NCBI GenBank assembly: GCA_012033495.1
Contig: JAAUQT010000025.1
Span: 1-38,366 of the forward strand
DNA from: Cyanobacteria bacterium RM1_2_2
GTDB taxonomy: Bacteria; Cyanobacteriota; Cyanobacteriia; Elainellales; Elainellaceae
Direction of reading: 5' to 3'
DNA length: 38,366 nucleotides
Shown one piece after another: positions 16,501 to 23,959 of the stretch. The translations under genes were made by a program, and so were the position numbers. Positions within the stretch are counted from its first letter, which is position 1. Each line of letters opens with the position of its first letter. The notes below the pieces were generated by a model, which saw nothing but the letters and a program-made list of their open reading frames with translations, was not told the DNA's origin and searched no databases.

Positions 16501-17301
16501 GGCGGCCACAAAAAAGAACCTGCCGCTGCCACCCCCATCTTTTTCGGTCACTTTGCCTACGGATTAGCAACGGTGGTTCACGATCCGTTAAGTGACGAAC
16601 GGCGGTTTGAGATTCAGTATTACCAAGTGTATTCTCACAACACAGATGGCATCACGGCAGGAACGCTGCACTGGTCACGGTATATGGGCGATCGCCAGTT
16701 TGGCTGGCTGGGTAATCGTCCAGTTTGTGACATTCTGATTAAATTTGAGCCGTTTACGGGCTTTTTTGATATCGATGGGGCACAGCGCTCGGCTTTGAGT
16801 AATATGCTGAGTCATTTGGAGGCAATGACCGCTCGATATCGAATTGGTGATGGCACTGGCGCAACCTATGTCGGACCTGCCAATAACTGCGCTCAAGATT
16901 CTAATCAAGCTTTGTTTGCCAGCATCCACTCGTTGTTTCAGACAATTGCGACAAATCAAACCCTGCTACAAGCCTGGGTCGCCAACAACCCAACCCAAAG
17001 CCAGCGCTATGAGCAGCTTTTGAACGCGCAAGCCAAACTTTACCGCCGATTGCAGCCTCTAGGTTTTCTCCGCGAAGATTGGAAAACGAATGAATTTAAT
17101 CTAGGCAGCACCTTAGAAGATGAACCGCTGCGAAATTTGTGGATCGGCTTAGGCAGTTGGCGAACGCTGCTACCGCGCAAAGCCAGCGATATGGTGGTTC
17201 AAGTTTTTCTAGAACAAGGGGCAAACGTTTGGGTGCTTCGTACTAATCAGGTAGGCGGCTATGATCCAGACATCGAACCCATTTCACCAATAACCCTCTG
17301 A
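13513..17301 (+). CDS. Large Yip1-like membrane protein with an alpha/beta-hydrolase domain
   Basis: I know no named function. From the ATG at 13513 it has 1262 residues. Residues ~30-180 hold about five membrane spans and resemble a Yip1-type domain; ~180-290 is a polar linker; two more spans lie at ~295-316 and ~340-365. Residues ~405-660 look like an alpha/beta-hydrolase: RYVVYVDGVGQSG at its start, nucleophile elbow FIGYSGGAQMS (Ser536), then Asp586 (GEQDTVTRLG) and His627 (GPMGHQVPGG), which are in the right order for a catalytic triad. Residues ~660-1262 are soluble and unrecognised. A TTG at 13447 would add 22 residues; neither start has a strong ribosome site. It is divergent from gntP and stands upstream of sixA. 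A membrane-bound lipase or esterase is my inference. Confidence 0.75.
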   Translation: MTLTTLDRFWEILGWVFALDNQIFQRTVASPQGIGFAIFVVLLAQLSLSLGQSIVLFINRVQPIRFIFSLLISAILYLFEFLFLVFSTWLIGLLPGTVRLSLPTLFIVLGLSYAPLLFSVLGALPYLGFPLLRILSIWNLLAMVVGFSAVANVGIGVAFWYVAFGWFVKELLEHTIGQPIAKLGRLLAERVAGVQLAIRRADLTELLQSGFETRFSQFDASLREIAATAPGSLEAVTFTEPPNPQSEMNLLASESALSTPSDHFTAAYEGIDTRIDTTQTGARLVHRLRGIPHAIRLGLIFLGLSLLFLIIAILLRPVRLTLFSWYGGLPWLLRRIFDLSWVGLIAIIFAGLLAPLEALGWWAGWYGDDLDTGSALAIASAAVSESDRQSRDDYQRNSLADEPPARYVVYVDGVGQSGEEYTPDVVEFVQALQVVLPEEIEFVQGLMLYSVFNQPLIQDRPLAWIWRWADRVRWQNPAALLGLMVNLRNAWIVAVSADKRYGPIYNQGIAQVLYNGLMRHGYNPDDGTPITFIGYSGGAQMSVAAAPYLRRVFDSEIEVISLGGVMSANNNFLKLGQLYHLVGEQDTVTRLGSILFPGRWSLFALSYWNRAKRKGKISQVSLGPMGHQVPGGMMDPDAILPNGKSNLQQTISVVLSILEGRFLVAKPHRPRQITNYERYQQADFNHYTYYPLTQTVDSQWYRPIAPWMGRLILPSCAERRQVKGVWFEVHHADRGYESWVGQTVMLRWVDDPGVKQRVRAVTRDVHFSVDAEYSSQYGDSIHPERINHWQRVGPLESLAGSHPMDDLIVMLTGEVEVEAGERRILRITHQPVEITGRYYALVQFETAVTGTDCFRVRHFNLNSRQFDGVAEEVCLPPVLLAQAYGSYPSTTRHLEQSPLNETGWYIYGAKDAAGQFVVQSLAPRSLFRLQPDRVVFGRKASYRYIRQEAWANAAAQKGKISSVLCVGNSETDEIQSAIDGWKVGDRALLLHVYGGIGGHKKEPAAATPIFFGHFAYGLATVVHDPLSDERRFEIQYYQVYSHNTDGITAGTLHWSRYMGDRQFGWLGNRPVCDILIKFEPFTGFFDIDGAQRSALSNMLSHLEAMTARYRIGDGTGATYVGPANNCAQDSNQALFASIHSLFQTIATNQTLLQAWVANNPTQSQRYEQLLNAQAKLYRRLQPLGFLREDWKTNEFNLGSTLEDEPLRNLWIGLGSWRTLLPRKASDMVVQVFLEQGANVWVLRTNQVGGYDPDIEPISPITL

Positions 17302-17419
17302 CCGAAATGGCTAGCCGATTCAAATGCCTCAAATCGACCCGATGCCTGAACTCCAATCATTCCAGATTCCAAATTCGCGCCCAGACTTCTCTAGATTTAC
17401 CGACGTTCAATTCATTTAT

Positions 17420-17448
17420 TTGACAGACAAGTCAAGAAGAAATGTGAT
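17420..17448 (+). promoter_or_regulatory. Candidate promoter of sixA
   Basis: A perfect TTGACA (17420-17425) is followed after 17 bases by TGTGAT (17443-17448), a weak -10. It lies about 55 bases before the sixA start. Confidence 0.45.
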
Positions 17449-17501
17449 ACATCTATAAACCGAACTGCTTGCTCTAGCTCCCAATGGATGAAGAATAGGC
17501 A

Positions 17502-18005
17502 ATGGCAACAATTGAACTATATATGGTTCGCCACGGATTAGCAGGCGAGCAGGGAGCTTATCCAAACGACGATGAACGTCCGCTAACGGAAGAGGGAATT
17601 CGGAAAACTCGACGAGTCGCCAAACGCCTTCACGAGTTGAATATCCGCTTCGATTTGATCTTAACCAGTCCGCTGGCACGGGCCCGTCAAACCGCAGAAA
17701 TCTTGCAAACATATAAACTGAGCACTCAACTCGAAGTGTCCCCTTCTTTAGCCCCTGCTGGAGATTTGAGTGTTTGGCTCAGTTGGCTGCAACAATGGCG
17801 GCAAGGTGGAGGCGACTGTCTAGCGATTGTGGGGCATGAACCAGATTTAGGCGAGTGGGCAGAGCAGCTAATTTGGGGCAGCGTCCGGCAGCATTTGATT
17901 GTCAAAAAAGCAGGCATTATTGGCTTACTCCTGCCGGAAACTGAATCTCCGATTGGCCGCAGCCAATTATTTTGGCTCACGCCTCCGCGCTATTTTGTTG
18001 ATTAG
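17502..18005 (+). CDS. sixA: Phosphohistidine phosphatase SixA
   Basis: Histidine-phosphatase-superfamily enzyme; SixA removes phosphate from phosphohistidine (in E. coli, from the ArcB HPt domain or the PTS-Ntr chain). The 167 residues carry the RHG catalytic motif at R10-H11-G12, LTEEGIRKTRRVAKRL, LTSPLARARQTAEIL (R60) and the second catalytic His at H112 in IVGHEPDLGEWA. Length and motif order are typical of SixA rather than of phosphoglycerate mutases. The ATG at 17502 is the clear start. Its target here is unknown; no histidine kinase is in the window. It converges on codA. Confidence 0.9.
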   Translation: MATIELYMVRHGLAGEQGAYPNDDERPLTEEGIRKTRRVAKRLHELNIRFDLILTSPLARARQTAEILQTYKLSTQLEVSPSLAPAGDLSVWLSWLQQWRQGGGDCLAIVGHEPDLGEWAEQLIWGSVRQHLIVKKAGIIGLLLPETESPIGRSQLFWLTPPRYFVD

Positions 18006-18139
18006 ATGCGCCTTGGCTACTGGTTTGTTAGGCAAGGGTCGATGGGGTAATAGGTTGATGGAAGAATGTTCTAATTCTTTGCTTACCGATTCCTTGATTG
18101 AAATAGAGAGGACTGTATCACGACTGCGTCACAACTGCA

Positions 18140-19525
18140 TCACCACGATTTATCCATTAAATCGTCTAGTTCAGCATAGTCGGGAAGGGCTGTATCGATC
18201 GGTTGTCCGTTGCGAAGAACGATGCGATCAAACTGGGAGCGAGACAGCAGTTCGTTGAAGTTACGCGCCTTAAACACAATGAGATCAGCCGGTAGCCCAA
18301 TGCCAACGCGCCCGCAGGTCGATAAGCCCATCAGGTCTGCTGGAGTTGTGGTGACGCTGCGACACCAATCGCCATAGGGTGCATCTAACTGCGCGACTCG
18401 AACAGCTTGCGTAAACACTTCCCAACCGTCGTGGTCGCCGTAGGCATAGAACGGGTCGCGGCAATTATCGCTAGCAAACACAACCGGGATGCCAAACTGC
18501 TTCAGTTCATGAACCAGCGTCACCCCTCGCCAGCGCGGAGTTCGGGTTTGAAACTGAGTCAGGTGCGCCAGTTGATCTCCCATCACAGCTTGAACAAAAT
18601 TGTGCGATGCGGATTGATTGCGGTCTTGTAGGTAAAGGTTGCACATCGGCAAACTCACAATACTAATGCCCGCATCCCGCACAAGCGTCATGGTTTTCAA
18701 CACCTCATCAGTAGACTGCACCGCCAAACTACAGCAATGACCACAAACAATCTGCCCTGAAAAGCCATGCCGTAAAGCTGCTGCCGCCACCTGTCGCAAA
18801 GTGATCGCCTGCGGATCGCCACTTTCGTCGGTGTGAAAGTCCAAATTTAGGCCACGCTCTGTTGCCAGTTGAAAAACGCGATCAAGCTGTCGGTCAAGAT
18901 CTGCACCCATCTGTGGGAAACCGCCTAACAGCCCGCCGACTTCTGCGATCTGATCGGCAAGGTGTTCTCCTTCGGGAGTCAAAAAATAGTCTAGGGAAAC
19001 CAACGAAACGGCTTGCAGTTGCATCCGGTCAGCCCACGCTTGCTGTAAGCGCTTGAACGCTGCTAAGCTCAATGCCGCCTGCTCTCCAATCGCATCAATG
19101 TGAGTCCGAACGGCTGCCGTACCGTGAGCATAGCAACACTTCAGCCCAAATTCCATCCGGCGATAAACATCCTCAGTTTGCCAATACTGTTCGCGGTCAG
19201 CTTGGGCTTGAGTCAACGCACTGTCAAAGCTGCCATCTGGGTTAGAGGTCCGTTGCCAGGTATGTCCTTTGTCGAGATGAGTGTGCAAATCCACAAAGCA
19301 GCACCAGATTAAGCGCTTTTGCAAATCGACGGTTGGCAGATCCGCTGCTGGCATTTCCTGACGCGGTTCGCCTGCCGCCACAATTTGGGCAATGATCCCA
19401 TCTCTAATTTCTAAATCAACCAAAGCCAAGTCCTGACTACTGACAATTGGGTCTACCAGCAGCGAAACAGGCACATGAGCATTGGTCAACCAGTAGTGGT
19501 TAGCAGAGGGAATCATTGGCATCAT
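18140..19525 (-). CDS. codA: Cytosine deaminase-like amidohydrolase
   Basis: Metal-dependent hydrolase of the amidohydrolase superfamily, probably converting cytosine to uracil in pyrimidine salvage. The 461 residues keep the ligands known from E. coli CodA in order: H81/H83 (VDLHTHLDKGHTW), H231 and E234 (DFHTDESGD), H263 (CGHCCSLA), D353 (FASDNCRDPFYAYGDHD). Three close ATGs (19525, 19522, 19516) could all serve; none has a strong ribosome site. Its upstream side holds the second copy of the 14-bp-unit element. Related enzymes act on other N-heterocycles, so the substrate is likely but not certain. Confidence 0.85.
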   Translation of the reverse strand: MMPMIPSANHYWLTNAHVPVSLLVDPIVSSQDLALVDLEIRDGIIAQIVAAGEPRQEMPAADLPTVDLQKRLIWCCFVDLHTHLDKGHTWQRTSNPDGSFDSALTQAQADREQYWQTEDVYRRMEFGLKCCYAHGTAAVRTHIDAIGEQAALSLAAFKRLQQAWADRMQLQAVSLVSLDYFLTPEGEHLADQIAEVGGLLGGFPQMGADLDRQLDRVFQLATERGLNLDFHTDESGDPQAITLRQVAAAALRHGFSGQIVCGHCCSLAVQSTDEVLKTMTLVRDAGISIVSLPMCNLYLQDRNQSASHNFVQAVMGDQLAHLTQFQTRTPRWRGVTLVHELKQFGIPVVFASDNCRDPFYAYGDHDGWEVFTQAVRVAQLDAPYGDWCRSVTTTPADLMGLSTCGRVGIGLPADLIVFKARNFNELLSRSQFDRIVLRNGQPIDTALPDYAELDDLMDKSW

Positions 19526-19837
19526 AAATCTTGCGTCAATGCAGGTGAAAGGGCAATCTATCCACTAGAATTCTAGGGGTTGTCATTCATTCCAGCTAGA
19601 ACCCTAGCGATGGCAGAGCAACAGCCCCTAGCCTGTTTTTGAGGGCGAGTGCGATCCGGCGGATGCCATCTAGGTTTGACCATCTAGGTTTGACCATCTA
19701 GGTTTGACCATCCATAAATAATGCGCCCTACGCTTCTCGCCCTCCAATCTCCTTTAGGGTAAGAAACATCTGAGCTTGAAACAGTCTCAGCGGTGCTCAA
19801 GAAGGCTTGGAAGGCGAGAGCATTCAGTCAGATTAAA
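19526..19837. other. Intergenic region between codA and the pirin gene
   Basis: About 310 bases without a gene. It holds dispersed element copy 2 (19573-19708), including three tandem 14-bp units. A perfect 9-bp inverted pair (GAGGGCGAG near 19641 and CTCGCCCTC near 19736) encloses the tandem units. Confidence 0.55.
19573..19708 (+). repeat. Dispersed element with three 14-bp tandem units, copy 2
   Basis: Gapless match to the minus strand of 6163-6299. After the shared GCGATCCGGCGGATGC come three identical units, CATCTAGGTTTGAC, at 19667, 19681 and 19695. Units differ between copies but are nearly uniform within each copy. It lies about 48 bases upstream of the codA start and reads away from that gene, the same arrangement as copy 1 with larE. 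Confidence 0.75.
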
Positions 19838-20536
19838 CTATGCCAAATCAAACAGCAGCACTTCCGCATCGCTGTGGGCTTGCACTTCCAGCAATGTTTC
19901 TGCATGAATGGCGGCTCCGTCTCCGGCTTCTAGCGACTGCCCATTTAGGCTCACTTTACCTTGAGTGACCTGTAGCCATGCATAGCGGTCTGCCCGTAGC
20001 GGAAACTGAAGTTGCTCACCCGACTTCAGCAAAGCGGCATACAAATCGGCATCCTGGTTGATGTGAATTGCGCCATCGCTCGGATTTTTGCCCGCTAGCA
20101 AACGCCATTGTCCTTGACGAGTTTCGGCAGGAAACGTCTGTTCTTGATAGCTGGGCGTTAATCCTTTTTGATCGGGCTGAATCCAAATTTGCAGGAAATG
20201 GACTGGCTCAGCGTCGGAAGCATTAAACTCGCTGTGGGCAATCCCTGTTCCGGCTGTGATCCGCTGAACTTCATTTGCGCTGATGGTTGCCGTGTTGCCC
20301 ATACTATCTTTGTGAGAGAGCGCACCTGACAACACGTAGGTCAAAATTTCCATGTCTCGATGCGAATGGGTATCAAATCCACCTGTGGGCGCAACCCGAT
20401 CTTCGTTGATCACCCGCAGCGACCGAAAACCCATGTGATTGGAATCGTAGTAGTTGCCAAACGAGAAGGTGTGATAGCTATCGAGCCAGCCAAAATAAGC
20501 ATGACCTCGCTCACCAGCAGGACGTAGGGTAATCAT
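19838..20536 (-). CDS. Pirin family protein (YhaK/YhhW-like bicupin)
   Basis: A 232-residue two-cupin protein. The N-terminal cupin keeps the metal ligands H57, H59 (GGFDTHSHRDMEI), H101 and E103 (TGIAHSEFN). Some bacterial homologues cleave quercetin in vitro; the in vivo role is often redox or stress related. The N-terminus (MITLRPAGERGHAYFGWLDSYHTFSF) and length are typical of this pirin subfamily, and GGAG precedes the ATG. It is divergent from an HxlR-type regulator, a pairing that suggests control by that regulator. Confidence 0.9.
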   Translation of the reverse strand: MITLRPAGERGHAYFGWLDSYHTFSFGNYYDSNHMGFRSLRVINEDRVAPTGGFDTHSHRDMEILTYVLSGALSHKDSMGNTATISANEVQRITAGTGIAHSEFNASDAEPVHFLQIWIQPDQKGLTPSYQEQTFPAETRQGQWRLLAGKNPSDGAIHINQDADLYAALLKSGEQLQFPLRADRYAWLQVTQGKVSLNGQSLEAGDGAAIHAETLLEVQAHSDAEVLLFDLA

Positions 20537-20700
20537 TATTCAAGATTCTCCAAAAAAGGTTGTGTGCAGAACTAAATCAGCCGTAGGGTGAAAGCAGGAC
20601 TGTGGAGTCGCTGATCGTTGAGTTCTTTCCCTTCACTGCTTTTGAATTCAGTTTAAAGTAGGAGTAGGCGAACTGGGAAGTATGCACTTTCAAGTAAGGT

Positions 20701-20718
20701 ACTATCTAAAAAGATACT
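20701..20718. promoter_or_regulatory. Candidate HxlR operator between pirin and hxlR genes
   Basis: An inverted repeat TATCT-AAAA-AGATA (20703-20716), flanked by an A/T pair, lies 14 bases before the regulator's start. HxlR proteins often bind short AT-rich palindromes near the divergent promoter. The match to a specific published site is not established. Confidence 0.45.
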
Positions 20719-20731
20719 GTCAGAGCTTCAT

Positions 20732-21142
20732 ATGAATCCTCAAACTGATTCCGATTTAAAAACTTCAGAATCCAATGAACTCCCCACCACCATTGTTCAC
20801 GGTCGGCTTACCTGCGCGGTCGAAAGCACCCTAGATGTGATTGGTGGACGCTGGAAGGTGCTAATTTTACGCGAACTGCTCTACGGAACGCGGCGGTTTA
20901 ACGAGTTGCATCGATCGCTGCAAGGCATCACCCAAAAAATGCTGACGCAACAACTCCGAGAACTCGAAGAGGAAGGCATTATCCATCGAGAGGTTTATCT
21001 GCAAGTGCCACCCAAAGTAGAATATTCGCTCACCGAAACGGGCAAAACTCTGAAGCCTATCCTAGATGCCATGCATGAGTGGGGCGTAAAACACCTCGAA
21101 CGCCAACTCGAACGCCAACAATCCTCATCAGGGCAGGGTTAG
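20732..21142 (+). CDS. HxlR family transcriptional regulator
   Basis: DNA-binding MarR-like winged-helix dimer of 136 residues. Family sequence runs from about residue 26 to 115: [73 protein letters not shown]. Cys28 sits just before the helix where several HxlR members (HypR and YodB types) keep a redox-sensing cysteine. The ~25-residue N-terminal extension and Gln-rich C-terminus are variable. It is divergent from the pirin gene with a small palindrome between them, so a redox or electrophile sensor controlling pirin is a reasonable inference. Confidence 0.9.
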   Translation: MNPQTDSDLKTSESNELPTTIVHGRLTCAVESTLDVIGGRWKVLILRELLYGTRRFNELHRSLQGITQKMLTQQLRELEEEGIIHREVYLQVPPKVEYSLTETGKTLKPILDAMHEWGVKHLERQLERQQSSSGQG

Positions 21143-21205
21143 CTAGTAAACTCTCAGACTCGCTGATAATCTCTGGCAAACCACCCCTCCCTTCACCACT
21201 TTTGT

Positions 21206-21271
21206 GCAGGCAGGTTTAGCAGACAATCGTGATATGAAAAGCGATAATTCATAAACAAAACCCGCCCCTAC
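21206..21271. repeat. Dispersed palindromic repeat, copy D, abutting a start codon
   Basis: Left end GCAGGCAGGTTTAGCA, right end AAAACCCGCCCCTAC. The right end stops one base before the ATG at 21273, so the whole leader of the DUF815 gene is repeat sequence and no ribosome site is visible. Confidence 0.65.
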
Positions 21272-21272
21272 C

Positions 21273-22451
21273 ATGCCTGACCGCCCATCGCCTGATCCGA
21301 TTGCCTTCTTAGAACGCCAAGCCGCTTCCCTGTTGCTTTATCAGTCTGTGATGCAAGGATCGATTGCCCAGTCCTTTTTGGCACTGCTGCGAGCTTTGCG
21401 TCGGGCGGATGAGTTGGACTGTTTGCGGGCTTATGGCAACTGGTTTCAGGAATTAGCGGCAGCAAACCTGAGTTGGCAAGCATATCTGCTACGGCAAATT
21501 TTGCGATCAGACAACCCCTTGACCCGACAGGTGCAGCAGCAAGAGGTTTCTCCTGCTCTGATTGCCGCCGTTCAGCACGATTTACGCGCCCTTCAGCATC
21601 TTTACCACTGTGACGGCAAGCAGCTTAGCCGCTGGGTGCAGGCAAAAGTTGGTCTAGACACTGCGCCAATCGTCTGGGAGCCGCTCGATACTGCGGAAGT
21701 TCTGATATCTATTGGACTAGACCCAAACACAACCGATTGGGCAGACTTACTGCCCGGCTTCATCAACCATTACCGCCAATTTGGAGTCGGTTTGTTTGCG
21801 GCATATCGTGCCTTTCGCTGGCAGCAGGGCGAACTGATGGGCGTAGCGTATCCTGATCCGATTCAGCTAGAGGAGTTGATTGGCTACGAGTCGCAGAAAA
21901 CAGCGCTTAGGCAAAACACCGAGGCACTGCTGAGCGGCTGTCCGGCTTTGCATGTGTTGCTGTATGGCAGCCGAGGATCAGGCAAATCTTCGCTGGTGAA
22001 AGCGCTGCTGTCAGCCTACGGTGCTAAAGGTTTGCGGCTGCTGGAAGTGAGTAAAGCCGATCTGCGAGATTTGCCGGTGATTGTGGATCAACTCCGCGAG
22101 GCGCCGCAGAAATTTATTATTTTTGTCGATGATTTGTCGTTTGAAGAGGATGATGATGCCTATAAATCGCTGAAAGTGGTGCTGGAAGGTAACATCACTG
22201 CCCGCCCACAAAATGTGATTGTCTATGCAACCTCCAATCGCCGTCACCTGATCCGCGAGTTTTTCGACGACCGCCCCCGCCCACGTGATGCCGATGAAGT
22301 GCACCATTGGGACACCGTGCAGGAAAAACTTTCCTTTAGCGATCGGTTTGGGCTGACACTCACCTTCGAGCCTGCTAATCAAGACACCTACCTGGAATGG
22401 TGCATCACCTCGCTCAGCAAAGCGCGATGCCAATCGATCCAAAAGCGTTAG
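21273..22451 (+). CDS. DUF815-type AAA ATPase, C-terminus lost by frameshift
   Basis: P-loop ATPase of the DUF815 family, whose role is not established. The frame gives 392 residues. Walker A (GSRGSGKSS) begins at residue 232, Walker B-like FIIFVDDLSFEEDDD follows, then SNRRHLIREFFDDRP and FGLTLTFEPANQDTYLEW. Residues 1-200 are a helical N-terminal domain. The family C-terminus (ATRHNGRSGRTARQFVDFL) is found in another frame at 22397-22579. One extra A in the GAA run at 22395-22397 would join the two into a 435-residue protein. This is either a sequencing error or a recent mutation. No ribosome site is visible because a dispersed repeat runs up to the ATG. Confidence 0.85.
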   Translation: MPDRPSPDPIAFLERQAASLLLYQSVMQGSIAQSFLALLRALRRADELDCLRAYGNWFQELAAANLSWQAYLLRQILRSDNPLTRQVQQQEVSPALIAAVQHDLRALQHLYHCDGKQLSRWVQAKVGLDTAPIVWEPLDTAEVLISIGLDPNTTDWADLLPGFINHYRQFGVGLFAAYRAFRWQQGELMGVAYPDPIQLEELIGYESQKTALRQNTEALLSGCPALHVLLYGSRGSGKSSLVKALLSAYGAKGLRLLEVSKADLRDLPVIVDQLREAPQKFIIFVDDLSFEEDDDAYKSLKVVLEGNITARPQNVIVYATSNRRHLIREFFDDRPRPRDADEVHHWDTVQEKLSFSDRFGLTLTFEPANQDTYLEWCITSLSKARCQSIQKR

Positions 22452-22579
22452 AGTTTCAAGCGCTGCAATGGGCAACCCGACATAATGGCAGGTCAGGCCG
22501 CACCGCACGGCAGTTTGTTGATTTTTTGAAGGCCAATCCGAGTGCCCATCACACCGCAACGGCGGAAGCATCGGGGTAG
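22397..22579 (+). pseudogene. Out-of-frame C-terminus of the DUF815 ATPase
   Basis: This frame encodes MVHHLAQQSAMPIDPKALEF, then QALQWATRHNGRSGRTARQF, which is the missing C-terminal part of the DUF815 ATPase upstream. It has no separate ribosome site. The reconstructed gene would overlap the convergent Gfo/Idh/MocA gene by 31 bases. Confidence 0.85.
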
Positions 22580-23640
22580 ATAGAACTGAGATCTGGCTGA
22601 TGCCACATCTGCCCATCTAGCGCCATTTGTTCGATTAAACTCGCCAATCGCAGCGCTTTAAGAGCCTGTTCGCCGCCTACTGAAGGCTGATTGCCACCCC
22701 GCACGCAGGAGACAAAATGCTCTAGTTCGGCGTGCAGCGGTTCAATGTTGCTGGTGTAAACCTTTTCGATTAGTCCGTCTTGCCGATAGAGCACCTGCCC
22801 ATAGTCGGTGAGATAGCTAGCGGTCGTTTGACGGTGGATCAAAATCTCGTTGTTGAGGAAGTCGGCTTCCGTCAGCGAATTTTTGCAGTGGGCGGCAATC
22901 CGCCGGATCTTGCGATGGGTGACTTTACTGGCGGTCAGGGTAGTGACGATGCCATTGGCGAAGCCCAAAACAGCCGTCACATAATCTAAATAGCCAGAGC
23001 CGTTGGCCCGACTGCCGCTAGCGGTGAGCTTCACAACGGGCGAACCTGCCAATTCGAGTAGCAGATCAATGTCGTGGATCATCAAGTCCAAAACCACCGA
23101 GACATCATTCGCTCGATCAGAATAAGGACTCATGCGGTGGGCTTCTAGCGCCAAAAGCTCTTCGGTCTTGAGGACTTTGTTTAGCTCTTGGAAGGCAGGG
23201 TTAAACCGCTCAATGTGCCCCACCTGCAAAATACAGTGCGACTCTGCCGCCGCATTCACCAAAGATTCGGCTTCAGCAATGTTGGCGGCGATCGGCTTTT
23301 CGATCAGCACATGCTTACCTGCCTGAAGACAGGCCATGCCAACGCTATGATGAAGGCGAGTCGGTACTGCAACACAAACAGCGTCAACATGCGGCAACAG
23401 ATCGTGATAGTCCTCGAAGAACCGCACTCGATATTTGCTAGCAGTATCTAAACCCCGCTCCACATTGACATCAGCAACCCCAATCAGTTCTACGTCTTTT
23501 AGCAAACTGAGGACGCGCGTGTGGTGCTGCCCCATGTTGCCGACTCCAATCACGCCAATTCGGATTGGCTCCAAGTAATGGCGCTGGCTAAGCCCGCTGG
23601 TTCCAGCCGAGGTTTGTCCAGCCAACACGTTGTCTTGCAC
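22549..23640 (-). CDS. Gfo/Idh/MocA family NAD(P)-dependent oxidoreductase
   Basis: Cytoplasmic dehydrogenase of unknown sugar or cyclitol substrate, up to 363 residues. The Rossmann fold starts IRIGVIGVGNMGQHHTRVL, followed by the family motif HVLIEKPIA and the C-terminal alpha/beta domain with HIERFNPAFQELNKVL and DLMIHDIDLLLELAG. The frame opens with a GTG at 23640 that overlaps an AGGAG; a second GTG four codons later has better spacing to that site, so the true start is uncertain by a few residues. It converges on the DUF815 gene. Substrate cannot be read from sequence. Confidence 0.88.
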   Translation of the reverse strand: MQDNVLAGQTSAGTSGLSQRHYLEPIRIGVIGVGNMGQHHTRVLSLLKDVELIGVADVNVERGLDTASKYRVRFFEDYHDLLPHVDAVCVAVPTRLHHSVGMACLQAGKHVLIEKPIAANIAEAESLVNAAAESHCILQVGHIERFNPAFQELNKVLKTEELLALEAHRMSPYSDRANDVSVVLDLMIHDIDLLLELAGSPVVKLTASGSRANGSGYLDYVTAVLGFANGIVTTLTASKVTHRKIRRIAAHCKNSLTEADFLNNEILIHRQTTASYLTDYGQVLYRQDGLIEKVYTSNIEPLHAELEHFVSCVRGGNQPSVGGEQALKALRLASLIEQMALDGQMWHQPDLSSIYPDASAVAV

Positions 23641-23959
23641 TCCTGCTGTCTCCTACACACCACAATAGAAATCAACCATTCCGGTTACTGCATCCAGCAA
23701 AAACCACCTAGATACTACCATTAGTGATTTTGTATAAAGAATTTTGTATTTTTATTTTGTGTCGTCTCAACAAGCGCCCCTATTTTCTCGGTTGGCGCAG
23801 CGATGCCTGCCTTCTAGTGTGTCAGTTTCTAGCCCGTCCATCTAGGCGGTTGACAATCTTAACTCTACCTTGAGTCTGTTCTCATATCTCTTGGATTTCT
23901 GCCCATTACACAAGAATGAAGTTGAGCGAGAATAGGAAGTATTGGATTCATTGACCGCC

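Noticed and set aside
19667-19708. CRISPR array from the 14-bp repeats
   Set aside because: Units are only 14 bases and directly adjacent with no spacers.
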